DNA of 64,000 bases. Origin: Sambucus nigra. Taxonomy: Eukaryota > Streptophyta > Magnoliopsida > Dipsacales > Adoxaceae. Made by a program: the position numbers and the translations under genes. Below are positions 46,915 through 58,760 of the stretch, one piece after another. Location of the stretch: the NCBI GenBank assembly GCA_949130495.1, contig OX422221.1, positions 148,513,405 to 148,577,404 of the forward strand, written 5' to 3'. The first letter of the stretch is position 1. Every line of letters begins with the position of its first letter. The notes under the pieces were generated by a model that was not told the origin of the DNA, did not search any database, and saw only the letters and a list, made by a program, of their open reading frames with translations.

Positions 46915-48045
46915 ACATCTATACAGAGGAAAGAATAAGATATGATATATTCTTAGTAGTATAGGTTGGTTATTGAGAGATACTTTCATGGTCATAAATT
47001 AAAAGACACAAAAATGAAAGTTAGGCCTTAATATATTCATGACAGATTTATTAATGATAAAGGAGTGTTAAATAGTAGCTTTGTGGCAAGTATAGCATTG
47101 TAACGTTGATATGGCGTAAATTTGGGACAAACTTGAGATAAATTGTTGATTTACATGGAATTATGTTTGGTTGGTTTTATTTTAAAATTAAGAGGTGGGT
47201 TTAAATTGTTTGGGTTCGTACTCACGGATACGAATAACAGCTTTTATTTTGGTTCTGAACATGGATTCAATGTCTGTATCAAACCCCTATATGTTTAGGT
47301 TAACTCTAAATTTGTCATTTGGTAAATTTCTAAATGCTTTTTTTTCAAATGAAAGTGAAGCATTATCATGATATGGTATTGCCTCTCATCGGAGGATTTT
47401 GCAATTTAGGAGAAAGTTCCATTTGCTCTCATTGCCTAAATGAGATAAGTTAGTCTTAGAAGGTACTCACTTTTCTATTTGATAGATTTGAAATCTAAAC
47501 TGCTACTTTTTCTTTTTGTACAAATGCCCCACCTCATCTATTATACAGACCCGTTTCATTTTTGTATTCTTTGATGGGCAGATTTGAGTTTATATTAGTT
47601 TTGCTTTTTGTACTATTTTTTTACTACTTTTATTTTTTTTAACTATGGAATGTTACCATTTTTGTTCCACCTTTTCTTTGAATTCCTATTAACTTCACTA
47701 TTTTTGTCACTAATAAGGCCTTATGAAACGCTTTGGTTGGAGTATTTGAATCACAATGTTAGGTGTAAATTATTGGTTGAAATTGTTTTATGGGATTAAA
47801 TGTAATTATTACACAACTATATTTTTGTTAAATTCGTAAGCATTATATTTTAAGCTGATATTTGGACACACACGTGCATTAGTTTGCATTATGAGTCTCT
47901 TTTAAGACTGTTTATTTTTTGAGTCATTGTAATTAAAAATAGGTCGTGCATGAGGTCCAAATATTTTAAATTGTTTACGCTTATTTGTATTGTGAAATTA
48001 ACTTTTTGACTCAAATTGTACACGATTAAATACTTTGGAAAATTT
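46915..48045. other. Intergenic AT-rich DNA
   Basis: No gene or repeat recognised. Confidence 0.4.
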
Positions 48046-48077
48046 CTTCCATACCTTCAAGCACGGCTACTTCGCTA

Positions 48078-48113
<36 letters not shown>
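48046..48113 (+). mobile_element. Helitron-like 3' end plus GT/TA microsatellite
   Basis: CTTCAAGCACGGCTACTTCGCTAG (48055-48078, the last four bases being CTAG) followed by T matches the 3' end layout of plant Helitrons, though the hairpin's left arm is degenerate. (TG)n and (TA)n runs follow to 48113. Confidence 0.4.
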
Positions 48114-48114
<1 letters not shown>

Positions 48115-48429
48115 AGAACAAATGTTCAATTGAGTCAATTTATTTGTAATTGGCATAATTTCAGACAAAACTTTTGAGCTATAGGTTAGGTTTTGTATTG
48201 TTGAACTCGTAAGCATATGACATGTTTGATGAAGACATAGTGGTCAAACTTCAAAGTTGGATAGACATCGTGTTGTGTTTGTCGTGCCAAGTTTGTCATC
48301 ACATTTTTTGAAAATCTCATTAGGTATGGATGTATTTTGAATATGGTCCTTGGAATAATTTTTAAGGGTATTATTTTTGAACAAAATTGTTTGGAACTAT
48401 TATGATCTTCGAAGAAAGTTATTTTTTAT

Positions 48430-48690
48430 TTCTGAGTTCGTTAGAACGAGTTTTTCACCTCGTTGGAACGAAAAGCTCTTCTCATTGGAACGAAGTTGAA
48501 ACTCATTAGAATGAATTGGGAAACTTGTTAGAAAGAGCGTGTAACGGGAATTCTCTCTCAAACGGGAAGAATCTCGTTGGAAGCTCGTTGGAAGTCCATT
48601 CGAACAAGAAAGTCACTTCGTTCAATCGAACTTGTATTTCGTTTGAACCAAAATAGCATTTCGTTCGAACAAGTTTGCAGCCTCAAAATT
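48430..48690. repeat. Cluster of GTTNGAACGA near-palindromes
   Basis: About ten short motifs such as TCGTTGGAACGA, TCATTGGAACGA and TCGTTCGAACAAG are spread over 260 bp at irregular spacing. Confidence 0.6.
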
Positions 48691-49348
48691 TGTGTTTTCA
48701 CTATTTAAGGCGTGTTGGGATTATTTTTTCAAGAAATTTTGATGAAAATTAATTTCTTACCTATTTACCAAACTTTCGAAAAACCTTATTTTCACCCAAT
48801 TGCTTTATTGCAGTGAAAAAGTGATGGATTTCGTGTTTCGATTCCGTAGACGGTTGTTGAGCCTCAATGGTGGATACTGAGGCATACATGTATTCGTGCA
48901 TTGTGGCAGCTTTCGTGGTTGGACTCCTACATTGCACTGTGGAGGAGAGGTTGAATATAGAATAGCGTTAAGGCTTGCGAAGGAGACGAGCCATTAAGTA
49001 AGTCTGTTGTCTAGTCTTTGTAAAACTTATTATAGTGATCTCTTTGGATGGATCGTTCGAGGTTTTTTCCTTTGTGGTTTTCCTCGCACATCGGCGTGTT
49101 GTGGATGATTTATTTATTTTATCTGCTTATCATCTAAATGCATGTTTTAGGTTAAAAAAATAAAACTGAATGAATCCATTTTTCATGACAAAACAGTTTA
49201 ATTTGGTGAACAAGTTGTATTGGGTTTAATTTATTTAAAGTTTTGCTCTTTAAAATTGAAAAATCTAAATATAGACTTTCGATTTGTTCAGATCATGCGT
49301 GCCTAAGCGCACACAATATAGGGGCTTTTTCACAAACTATATATATAT
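48691..49348. other. Possible decayed LTR
   Basis: Wording such as CACTATTTAAGGCGTG (TATA-like) and GCGTTAAGGCTTGCGAAGGAG resembles the 3' half of Tekay-type LTRs. No ends were found. Confidence 0.25.
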
Positions 49349-49564
49349 ATAGTGACGAATTTAGGATTTCTGGTGAGGGGGCGCCAGAGTTTTAAGTGGT
49401 GTCGGGGGTTAGGGGTAGGAGCCCCCTAACAGATTTTTTTGGGGTTAATTCGAGTTTTATACAAACTTATTACGTTTTACTTTTCAACTTTACATATAGT
49501 ACCCTAATTTTTATTTTACTTTTTTTTAATTCATGAGGGGCGCCCCTCCTCGCCCTCCCTGTAC
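49349..49564. mobile_element. hAT-like MITE (tentative)
   Basis: The ends AGTGACGAATTTAGGATTTC and the inverse of GAGGGGCGCCCCTCCTCGCC are loosely complementary with shared GGCGCC blocks. Flanks are AT repeats, so a target duplication cannot be judged. Confidence 0.3.
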
Positions 49565-49854
49565 ATATATATATATATATATATATATACCTCATTCACG
49601 TTAGGGACAATTTGCTCAATTAGTATATCCCAAAGCATCTACACACTCAACATCAAAAAGTTCATCAACGCTCGTTATGCCATGCATTTGAAAAATATTA
49701 TGAAGCAGGGAGGGTACTACTCAATGACACTAGAGTATGTACACAGTGATACAAGTATTATTTTAGACGGTGTTTCTATAGTGAAACACAAGAGACACTA
49801 AAATATGTTTGTTGCGTATTTAGTGGGTGCAATAATAGTGGCAAAACTATGAAT

Positions 49855-50180
49855 TGGGCTTAATTTGAACGGGTCAAATATGAGTCAGGCTAAATATGGA
49901 CTGAGCCAAATATAGATTGGGTTGAATGTGGATTGAGCCAAATATGGACTGGGCCAACCCATTTTTTCTACCCACGTAAGTATTAGAATTCCAAATATAT
50001 GTAAAAAAAAACATATTTTACTCATAACTTTTAAAAATGAGTTTTATATTTGACTCGTGACTTTTGAAAATGCACTACATATTTAATTCATAACTTTCAA
50101 ATATGGACTCTATATTTAACTCATAACTTCTAAATATGAATCACATATTGACTCATAGTTTTTAAATATGAGCTCGTATT
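49855..50180 (+). repeat. Two adjacent minisatellites
   Basis: The first, 49860-49965, repeats about 20 bp (GAGCCAAATATGGACTGGG) five times. The second, 50005-50175, repeats about 42 bp (ACTCATAACTTTTAAATATGA) five times. Confidence 0.7.
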
Positions 50181-51262
50181 TAGATTACTTGATTAATATA
50201 GGTTCTTTTATTATTTGAGTCATATTTTGCCATTACTATCTACCAGGCACCATGTCTACATTCCACGTGATACACTCCCCACACCATACACTTTCTCTAT
50301 GGTACCACAAACTCATACACAACAAAGACAACCTACGCAAGATTGATTATTTTGCTTCATCATGGTACACATTACCTTATAGTCGCCATTGTCACTGTGG
50401 CGTCCACAATTGTAATAGTAGTAAGAGATCAATAACAATTATATTATGGAATTTTGAGGAAAGATCCTCATAATTCTCAAAATATATAAAAATATGACAG
50501 TCCACATAGTTTTATAAATTTAGTCCATGTACTAAAAACAACATGAAAAATGATCAAAATAGTACCGCTGGCACGGACCAAAAAAATGAACTCCTAACTC
50601 TAAAAGGACCACACAAATAAATGTTATTTTACCACAGGGACTAGATTTATAAACTTGAAAAGTATTGTCCTAAAAATCCAAATGTAGGAAGAAACATGAC
50701 CTTACTTTAATTCTCTATTATATTAGTTACATATTTCATTACGCTTGTATCACAACTTGAGTTGCTGGTTGTATCAGTTCAGTTTGTTTGCGTTGCTGGT
50801 TAGATCAATTATTTGCCTATTGTCTTTTGTCATTGTTATTGATTTAAGTATAATTTTGACAAATTATTTTTCAAATAATGCATGTATTCAATTAAAGAAA
50901 TTTAATTTTCTTAATCAAATAGATAATTGTTCAAACAATGAATGAACTACAAATTATCTCTTTAATTATTTAATTCAAGACAATTAATGGAAGCAACTCA
51001 CTATTGTATGTTTTATATACAAAATTACGAACCTAACTTAGCTCAGAATTAACATTTCCAACCATTATATTTTACTAGTGACATTATTTTTGGTTTGAAC
51101 CAGGGTTAACGTAGCAAATGCCTGTTATAACAGGCTACACTTCAAAAGAATTACTATAATATCTCCAACAAATTAATCACTTAAATGTTAATATAATTAA
51201 CTCACAACAACTTTCTTACACCAAAGGAAAATGACAGCGAGTTTCTAAAGGACATTTTGCTG
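50181..51262. other. Region downstream of the VAP27-like gene
   Basis: No gene recognised. The left part is probably intergenic. The right part, next to the stop codon at 51263, should hold the 3' UTR, but no clear poly(A) signal was found. Confidence 0.4.
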
Positions 51263-51376
51263 CTATGTGTTTTTAATAAAGAAGCCAACCAGAACACCTA
51301 GCAGACCAACCACCATCACACACAGTATGGAGAACCCACCAACATATATTTTGCTTATATCTTTTCTCATCACCTC
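51263..51376 (-). CDS. VAP27-like protein, last exon (membrane anchor)
   Basis: Final coding exon of a plant VAMP-associated protein, an ER-resident tail-anchored protein. Such proteins tether the ER to the plasma membrane and other partners by binding FFAT motifs with an N-terminal MSP domain. The exon begins at 51376 after acceptor TTGAACAG, phase 0, and encodes 37 residues plus TAG. A short basic segment (EVMRKDISKIY) is followed by one hydrophobic helix (GGFSILCVMVVGLLGVLVGF) and a tiny polar tail. The GGF start and the VGLLG-VG helix are typical of the family. It joins in frame to the exon at 61183-61260. MSP-domain exons are not in the window as far as I can see. Confidence 0.7.
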   Translation of the reverse strand, partial: EVMRKDISKIYVGGFSILCVMVVGLLGVLVGFFIKNT

Positions 51377-51839
51377 CTGTTCAATGAAAATATTAAAGCA
51401 GGGCAACATAGAAAAAAAAAAGTAATATGAATTCAACTTATTTACAAAGAAAATATATTTAAAGTAAAATAAATCACGACGATGCACGTGCCAATAATCA
51501 ACTTATTTTCAGGGGCTATGGAGGCTAATGGCGCGTTTGATTAAAAAGTAGGATTTATTTTTCCGAAGACAGTTCATTTATATGAGATGTTGAGTAGAGG
51601 AGTGAGGAGTAAAACGGTGAGTGGATTGGTGAAATATCAGCTTACTTTTGCAATTTTTCATGATATCCAATCTTTGAGAGTGAAAAAAAAAATTTAAGAA
51701 AAAATGAAGGGCGCTTTACAATCAAGACTATTGTTCCTATGAATATATTTTCAATGTACCATAAGTAAAAAAAAAATGAGTAAAACCACTCATCTTTCAG
51801 GGAAAAAAAGTAATGCCACGAACACAACCTAATTATTTT

Positions 51840-52304
51840 AGGGAAGCAGATATCCGGAATGAAACGCGTATGGAGTGGGCCCAGGAGGATTTTAATTATG
51901 TTGAATTATGCGCAGCTTTAGTATTTAATTATATTTAGTAAAACCAGGATATTATTGTGGGATATTCATAAGGTAGCAGATTATTATGGCTATCTTTTAT
52001 TTTATAGTTTCCTAATTATGGGAATTATTTACCAATTAATTTAAGTAATTGCCTATTAGTTATTTTTTGATAGGGAAGCAGATATCCGGAATGAAGGGTA
52101 GATGGAGCGGGCCCAGGAGGATTTTAATTATGTTGAATTATGCTCAGCTTTAGTATTTAATTATATTTAGTAAAACGAGGATATTATTGTGGGATATTCA
52201 TACGGTAGTAGATTATTATGGCTATCATTTATTTTATAGTTTCCTAATTATGGCATTTGTCTCCCAATTAATTTAAGTAATTGCCTATTAGTTATCTTTT
52301 GATA
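51840..52304 (+). repeat. Tandem duplication, 232-bp unit, two copies
   Basis: Copies at 51840-52071 and 52072-52304 both begin AGGGAAGCAGATATCCGGAAT and differ at roughly fifteen sites. Confidence 0.9.
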
Positions 52305-52666
52305 GGTAAGCGTCTACTACTATTTAGAATAATAAGAACTCATAGCTGGTCTGTTTAAAGTATGCTTGTAAGCTCTTCTGATCACTTGTGGACTGAATAA
52401 TATGGAGAGAGTTTGAAGCTCCAAGGAGGCACTGAATTCATAACTTTATACATGAGGGATTTGATACGTAAGTTATGACCAGTTGCTTTAGTAGGTAATT
52501 TTTTGTCGTAGTCCCGGACGGGTGGGAGCCTCGTGCACTGATTTTGCCATTTTTAGTCATTGTGATTGCAATCCTTTTGGGAAAAAGAAAAATATAAATA
52601 GAGGAAAAGAAGTAATTGATGGTACACATTTTCATACATCTGTTCTTTTTTTCTAAAAGTAAGACG

Positions 52667-52670
<4 letters not shown>

Positions 52671-52711
<41 letters not shown>
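52671..52711. repeat. (TA)n microsatellite
   Basis: About 20 uninterrupted TA dinucleotides. Confidence 0.95.
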
Positions 52712-52712
<1 letters not shown>

Positions 52713-53221
52713 CAATACTAATTCTCGATTTTAGACTTGAATACAATTTTGATTAAAAATTACACTTTGCCCAAAATCTTGCAAATTCCGTCAACATTAA
52801 TTGCCAGGTGGTATTTTCAATTAATATGATTTACAAATCCCTAAAAATAAGAAAAATAAAAACTAGAAAGAAAGTAAAATTTGAATTAAAACAATTCCAA
52901 AACATTAAAAAGAAGAAAAACTCACACATGGTCGCCTCTCTTCCTCCCTCTTCTCATGACCAACCACCGATGATTCCCTCCCACCGGCGATCCTCTTACC
53001 CCCCCGGCCCCACCTCAATCTGCATCTCGTGATGGTGGGTTTCCAAATTTGATTTCACAAATTGATTCAGATTTGACTAGTTTTTCGATTTGATTCATAG
53101 CTTGTTTGTGGTTTCGACTTTTTGATTCACAAATTGCAGTCTCTTGTTATCTCTTGGGTTGTTCATCATCTGGACTTTGGGCGTGCATGAATTATTCCAT
53201 TGAATGAGTATTCATACAACA
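52712..53221 (+). repeat. Probable 3' part of a copia 5' LTR
   Basis: Ends ATTCATACAACA immediately before the primer-binding site at 53225. Its left boundary is not clear. It includes a C-rich segment (52925-53030). Confidence 0.35.
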
Positions 53222-53224
53222 AAT

Positions 53225-53235
53225 TGGTATCAGAG
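53225..53235 (+). other. Primer-binding site of copia element
   Basis: TGGTATCAGAG, complementary to initiator-Met tRNA, just after the LTR-like end. Confidence 0.7.
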
Positions 53236-53380
53236 ATATGGCTTATAACGCCTTTGTTTTGTGTGCATCCAAGGTGTTTGATAGAATTCCTAAGTGGGAT
53301 TTTGGTCTTAGCTCAATTGTTTTTTGTTGAACACTCGTTTTGGAGTTTATAGAATTACTACATCTAAGGTTACAAAGGTG

Positions 53381-54137
53381 TCAACACTGAACTTTGACTT
53401 GAAAAACTTTGATGGTAAATCCATTAATTTTGGCATGTATGCAAATGAGAGATGTGTTAATCCAACAAGATTTCCATAAGGCGTTGAGAGGCATTTTGGC
53501 TAAAAAGAGGATTATGTCGAGGGATGATTGGAAGGAATATGACTTGCAAGCGTGTATCTTTATCTAGTTTAATGCCGTGCAAAATGCGGTATACTATGTG
53601 ATGAATGAGGCTTCAACAAAGTTCAGATGAAAAAAATTGGAAGATAAATATATGCCGAAGAGCATAAAGAATCATCCATGTCTCATAAACAAATTATTTC
53701 GAATTGATTATATTGAAGGTATGTCGATGTCCAAACATCTTGATGAGTTTAATCAAATTATCCCCAATTTATTAAGTCTAGATATTAAAATTGATGATGA
53801 AGATAAAGCTTTGTTACTTCTAAATTTACTTACAGATTCATATGAGCATTTGAGCACCATATTGCTATATAGGAAGGATGAAGTGAAGTTTGATGATGTC
53901 TCTTCTGTATTATTGGAAAGTGAGAAGAGGACTAAGGAGAAAAATGATTCTCAGTTCGATGCGTTTATTGCGCAGGGTAGGATCGAGGAGAGAAGGCAAG
54001 GTAAGAGAGGAAGCACAAAGTCGAAGTTTAGGATTAAGGACTTGGCTAATGTTATGTGTTACAAGTGCAAGAAGAATAGGCATTTTAAGAAGGATTGTCC
54101 TGAGGTAAGGCAAGAAATGATAAAAAATCGGTGGTGA
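53381..54137 (+). pseudogene. Ty1/copia gag
   Basis: The first part (53381-53636) is broken by frameshifts and stops but shows LNFDLKNFDGKS and DDWKEYDLQACIFI. From 53637 an open frame of 166 codons covers the rest of the gag core (SMSKHLDEFNQIIPNLLSLD; LLLNLLTDSYEHLSTILLYR) and a zinc knuckle CYKCKKNRHFKKDC with the exact C-x2-C-x4-H-x4-C spacing. This is the usual copia arrangement and sense for a plus-strand element. Confidence 0.85.
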
Positions 54138-54179
54138 AATCTACCAATTTTGTTACTTCAGAGGACAATAAATTTGGGG

Positions 54180-54780
54180 TATGTTGATAGTTTCGTCACA
54201 GAAAAGCTCTTCAAATGAGTGAATTCTTGACTCATGGTGATCTTACCACATATGCTCGAAGAGAGATTTATTCCATACTTTTGAGGAGGTGGGTGGAGGG
54301 AAAAGTCTTTATGGGTAATGACCACATTTGTAGGTGGAAGGGTATTGACACAATCAAATTAAAGTTACATGATAGAGTGACTCGAACTCTCACGAATGTA
54401 TAGTATGCTCCGAAGCTGAAGTAAAATTTGATTTCTTTGGGTGCTTTAGGTTTCAATGGGTGCAAGATTGTACTTCAGGGCGGAATACTAAAGGTTGTCT
54501 TGGGTGTCTTAATAGTGATGAGAGGAAAAAAAGAAGGAACCTTTAATTTTCTTCGAGGGAATACAGTAGCATAACATGCTTCAATTGTTGATGAGAAAGA
54601 AGAGGCAAAGACGGAATCCACTAGACTTTGGCATATGCATTTGGGACATGCCGAGGAGAAGGCTATGACGGTGTTATGTAAGCAAGGGTTGCTATAGGTT
54701 TTGAATTGTTTCAAGTAGGGTTTTTGTGAGCATTGCATGCTTAGGAAGCAAATACGGGTCAAGTTTGGCACGAGAATTCA
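54180..54780 (+). pseudogene. Copia protease remnant and GAG-pre-integrase domain
   Basis: 54215-54440 keeps protease-end wording (GKVFMGNDHICRWKGIDTIK; YAPKLK-NLISLG). 54610-54760 holds the GAG-pre-integrase zinc domain (TRLWHMHLGHAEEKAMTVL, then CEHCMLRKQIRVKF). Several stops. Confidence 0.75.
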
Positions 54781-55440
54781 TTGCATAAGGGTCATAGTTG
54801 ATTACATTCATATGAATGTTTGGGGGTCCTTCGAAAATACCATCTTTGGGAGGTAGTCACTACTTTATGACATTCATTGATGACTACTCTCGGCAAACTT
54901 GGGTCTACACTATGAAACACAATAACAAGGTCTTTGGGGTGTTTCTTAAATGGAAGAAGGTGGAGAATCAGACTGACATCCATGTGCTTAAATCAGATAC
55001 ATCGATGAGTACCAGAATGATTCATAATTAAGTATTATCAAGGTGAGGGTATTCGGCATTGTTTAGTATGAATGACACCACATCAAAATGGAGTAGCGGA
55101 AGGGATGAACCAAAACTTACTTTAAAACATGATGTGCATATTGTCCAACGTTTTTGGACTAAGGCTTTATTTTATGCTTGCTTATTGTTAACCGTTTTTC
55201 ATCTACCGCAATTGACTATAAGACTCTAATGGAGGTTTGGTCGGGTTCGCAACCTACTTATAAAACGGTGCATGTATTTGGGTGCCCGGCATATTTTCAT
55301 CTTAGTGAAGGAAAAATCGATCCCAGGGCTCGAAAGACAATTTTCATGGGTTCATGTAACAGGGTCAAGGGATACAAGTTATGGTGTCTAGAAGATAAAA
55401 AGATGTGGTGAGTAGGGGTGTGATTCTAATGCGACATCTA
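54781..55440 (+). pseudogene. Copia integrase, broken
   Basis: Core wording: VDYIHMNVWG, HYFMTFIDDYSRQTWVY, FLKWKKVENQTDIHVLKSD, TPHQNGVAEGMNQNL, then the C-terminal part STAIDYKTLMEVWSGSQPTY and GCPAYFHLSEGKIDPRARK. Frameshifts and stops occur between the blocks. Catalytic Asp positions are partly altered (MNVWG where the family has D-WG). Inactive. Confidence 0.85.
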
Positions 55441-55714
55441 TGCTCAAAATGCCGAAGGTAAATAAATTAGATTTTCCGATGGAGAATGAGAGAGAAAAGA
55501 TGCAAGTGGATGTGACCATAGCAATTGACTCTCCAAGTGAAGAGCTGGAAGTTCCGGAAGAGGGTCCTAGTCAGGACGAATAACCATCTTTGGTTAGGAG
55601 AAGAGAACCTAAGGACCAAAAACCTACGAGGAGATATGGATTCGATGATGATACAGTTGCATATGCATTGATGGTATATGGTGATGAGTCGTCTACGTAC
55701 GGAGAGGCGATCAA
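55441..55714 (+). pseudogene. Copia integrase-RT linker, truncated
   Basis: Acidic linker with a YGFDDDTVAYALMVYGDESS segment typical of the stretch before reverse transcriptase. Similarity stops at about 55714, where the next LTR begins. Reverse transcriptase and RNase H are absent from the window. Confidence 0.65.
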
Positions 55715-56234
55715 TGACACTATGTGTTTGAATAGTGTGATTAAATAATAAATGTGATGATTAAATATTAATAGAGGGATAGAGCCTGATTAATATTATA
55801 TTATGAGATTTACTATGTGTGTGAATAGTAAATATTGACAGTAAATTCGATATACGTCATAGCGAGTGATATGGACGTGTTTGTTATTTTCTCACCGGGA
55901 GTCGCGTGTAGATTATTTTGAGGTGAGAAATGATAAATATATTTTAGTGACTCAAATCATAATTTAGAGGTCACGGATGAGTCCGTAAGGGTTGAAATAG
56001 TCAAAATGATATACCCAGGGGTACTAGTTGGCTACCAGGGCATTTTTAGGCTAAACCGGGACCATGCGGTGGCGTTTTAGTCTCTTGGCAGGTGGGATGA
56101 GTAGACCCACGAAATTAAAAACTCTAAATCAGATTATAAGAGTTGGGGGGGCTAGGGTTAGAGGAGAGAAAAACTCACAAAAACCATTGGAGATAGAGAG
56201 AGAGCTATTGTGAAGCCTATGAAAGAGATTTAGG

Positions 56235-56977
56235 CAAGGGCGGAGCCAGGATTCGTTTAAAGGGTGGGCTGATATTTTTAACTTAGTGTACTTTTGGATT
56301 AGGCACCTCTCGCCTTCTGTTAGGCGCCGGTAGAGTGTTTTAGAGCGGTCAAAATGAATGTACATCAAACTGATATCGATAATATTACCAATGCTAAATT
56401 TTTATACACTGGAACTATAAACACACTTGATGCTTGTGTATTATATATTTAAGATTTTTTAATTGTAATATAAATAATTATTAGATAAATAATTTGTATT
56501 TTTTTTTAATATATTGTGGTTTCTTTGTGAAATTAGAAATATATATAATTATTCGCTAATAATATAATTTTGTTCCAAAGTATATCAAATGTTTTTAAAT
56601 ACTGCATAATAAATTTCTTTATTGTTTTATAACTCTTACACAAATAGATATTTATTATTTATATTGCTAAGTTTAAAAGTGCCATACCAAGTTGATTGAG
56701 AGACAATTTCTGTTTCTTAGTTTTGTGAGTAGCATATAGAGAATGAACACCACAATGCCATAATAGTTTATAGAGAGTCCCAAGATAGATGGCATAAAAA
56801 AATAAGAAACAAGATATAAGAAAGAAATCGTATTTTAGCCATATACTAACTCCATCTGGCCTGTAATTGAGTGGCCTCCGCTAATAGTATGGAGTGCATA
56901 ACTGATAAAACATGAGTTGATGTTCAAATTTGCCCTGGGCTACAGCCCTGGTCTGCCTAGGGCTGAATCCGCCCTTG
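56235..56977. mobile_element. Non-autonomous hAT element 1
   Basis: 743 bp with 10-bp inverted ends CAAGGGCGGA and a perfect 8-bp duplication GATTTAGG (56227-56234 and 56978-56985). The AT-rich interior has no transposase. The 8-bp duplication and C-A-start ends define the hAT class. Confidence 0.85.
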
Positions 56978-57527
56978 GATTTAGGGAAGATTGGAGTGTG
57001 TTCTTCCACCACAAGCATCTTGGGAAGAAAGAAAGGAGAAGAACATCAACCCTCCAACAATCACGAAATCAGACCCTACTATAATCAAGGCACGTGGTTA
57101 TTTGCAAATTATTTTGAGTTATAATATCCATGCGTAGGATTTATGAAAATTTGATTTTGATGAATATTCTTGGAGAAATTGAATTGATTAATTGCATGTT
57201 CAGGTAGAAATAGCATGTAGTTAGATTTATATCTGTAGAGGATTGCAAATCAGAGGAACCATGATTTTTATTACGAATTAAAATCTGGGTTTATGATTTA
57301 AAATATGGAAAGAACAAATTTTTAGGGTTCTTGAATAATTAGAGGATTTGAATTATTCTGGGCTAAATTTGTGAAGATTTATGATGTTTAAATCGTTGGA
57401 AATCATCCTAGAGTGTGTAGGAATGGTTAGGAATCATTGGTGGCAAGTTTGATGTATTACCATGTGAGTTTGGTAAATTGGAATAAGTGAAGAAACGCAT
57501 AAAGTGACGAACAGCGTTCTGCACCTG

Positions 57528-57567
57528 GTCGATTGATCGATCGACTGATGAATGTCGATCGATCGAC
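57528..57567. repeat. GATC-rich inverted repeat
   Basis: GGTCGATTGATCGATCGAC and its inverse GTCGATCGATCGACC are separated by about 9 bases, giving a strong hairpin. Confidence 0.7.
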
Positions 57568-57930
57568 CCCAGCAGTTTTTAGAGAGTTTCATTAGTTGAG
57601 TTCCAATTAATTCCCGGCTCTAGAAGGGAATTTTGGTGACAATAATATACCTATGTAGGGACTTAGGGGGTACCTGTAGGTGTATAGTTAGGGTCCGTTA
57701 TAATCATTGAGTGCAAGATTTGAAGAGAAAGACCGACGAGGATAACCGATCGATTAGTGCATCGGGTTGGATTTGAGTTACGGAAAGAGTAAACGTCATC
57801 CCAAGGAGTATACCAGTAGGTTAGAGATAGCTTAACTACTAAAATGAATGAAAGGGTAATTGGGGCCCTTAGAGTTGTGTGAATACTCAATTAAAATGCG
57901 ATAGTGAGATAAATCGTAAATTAAATAGCA

Positions 57931-58435
57931 CGGTGAATATCCGAGATAAATATTACGTACGAGCGTGAGCGTGATTATTAGGCTGTGTATATACCTACTG
58001 AATTATATTGATACTTAGGTGGAATGAATACCTAAAGTACATTTTATCACACTAGGGTCGAGGTAGGATTTCGAACTAGTATGTAAAAATAATGTAATCT
58101 ATGTAGTACGGTGAATATCCGAGATAAATATTACGTACGAGCGTGATTAATTGGTTGTGTGTATACCTACTGAATTATATCGATACCTAGGTGGAGAGAA
58201 TACCTAAAGTATGTTTGCCTACATTAGGGTCGAGGTAGGATTCCGAACTAATATATGGAAATAATGATTTGGGGTCGTGATGAAAGAGTTCCGGACCAAT
58301 GCACGTATAAAATTTCATGAGTGGGGTCGAGGTGACTTTCCGAACCATTACATCAAATAAATTGGGGTCGAGGTGACATTCCGAACCAATCATTTTACTT
58401 GGTGTCGATGGACCATTCCGAACCAAGAATCCTTA
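57931..58435 (+). repeat. Tandem repeats within the large LTR
   Basis: Two copies (57931-58093 and 58109-58265) of a unit of about 178 bp starting CGGTGAATATCCGAGATAAA. After them come four further short copies (about 40-50 bp apart) of GGGGTCGAGGTGACATTCCG. Confidence 0.85.
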
Positions 58436-58760
58436 ATGTGTGATATGAAGACATATTAGTGATGAATGAATTTTTAAGTATATATTGTGTGTGAAATATA
58501 TATATTGTACGATAATCTACTTATATGGGATAGTAGAAAATTAAATGACGTGCATACATCTAAAAGTAAATTAAGTAGAGAGACTTAATTTAGAAGAATT
58601 AAAAAAAAGATAATGATTATCTTAAGAAAATTAAGTAGTGAGACTTAATTGTAAAAGTAAGAGATAACAAGATGTGATAAGTTATCTCTAAGTATATAAC
58701 ATATGAGATGTGTTACTGTTAATATACAATATGGGCGGTATGGGAACTTAGTTGTGTAGA

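Noticed and set aside
53910..54113. Overlapping open frames on both strands within copia gag
   Set aside because: Shadows of the true gag frame at 53637-54137.
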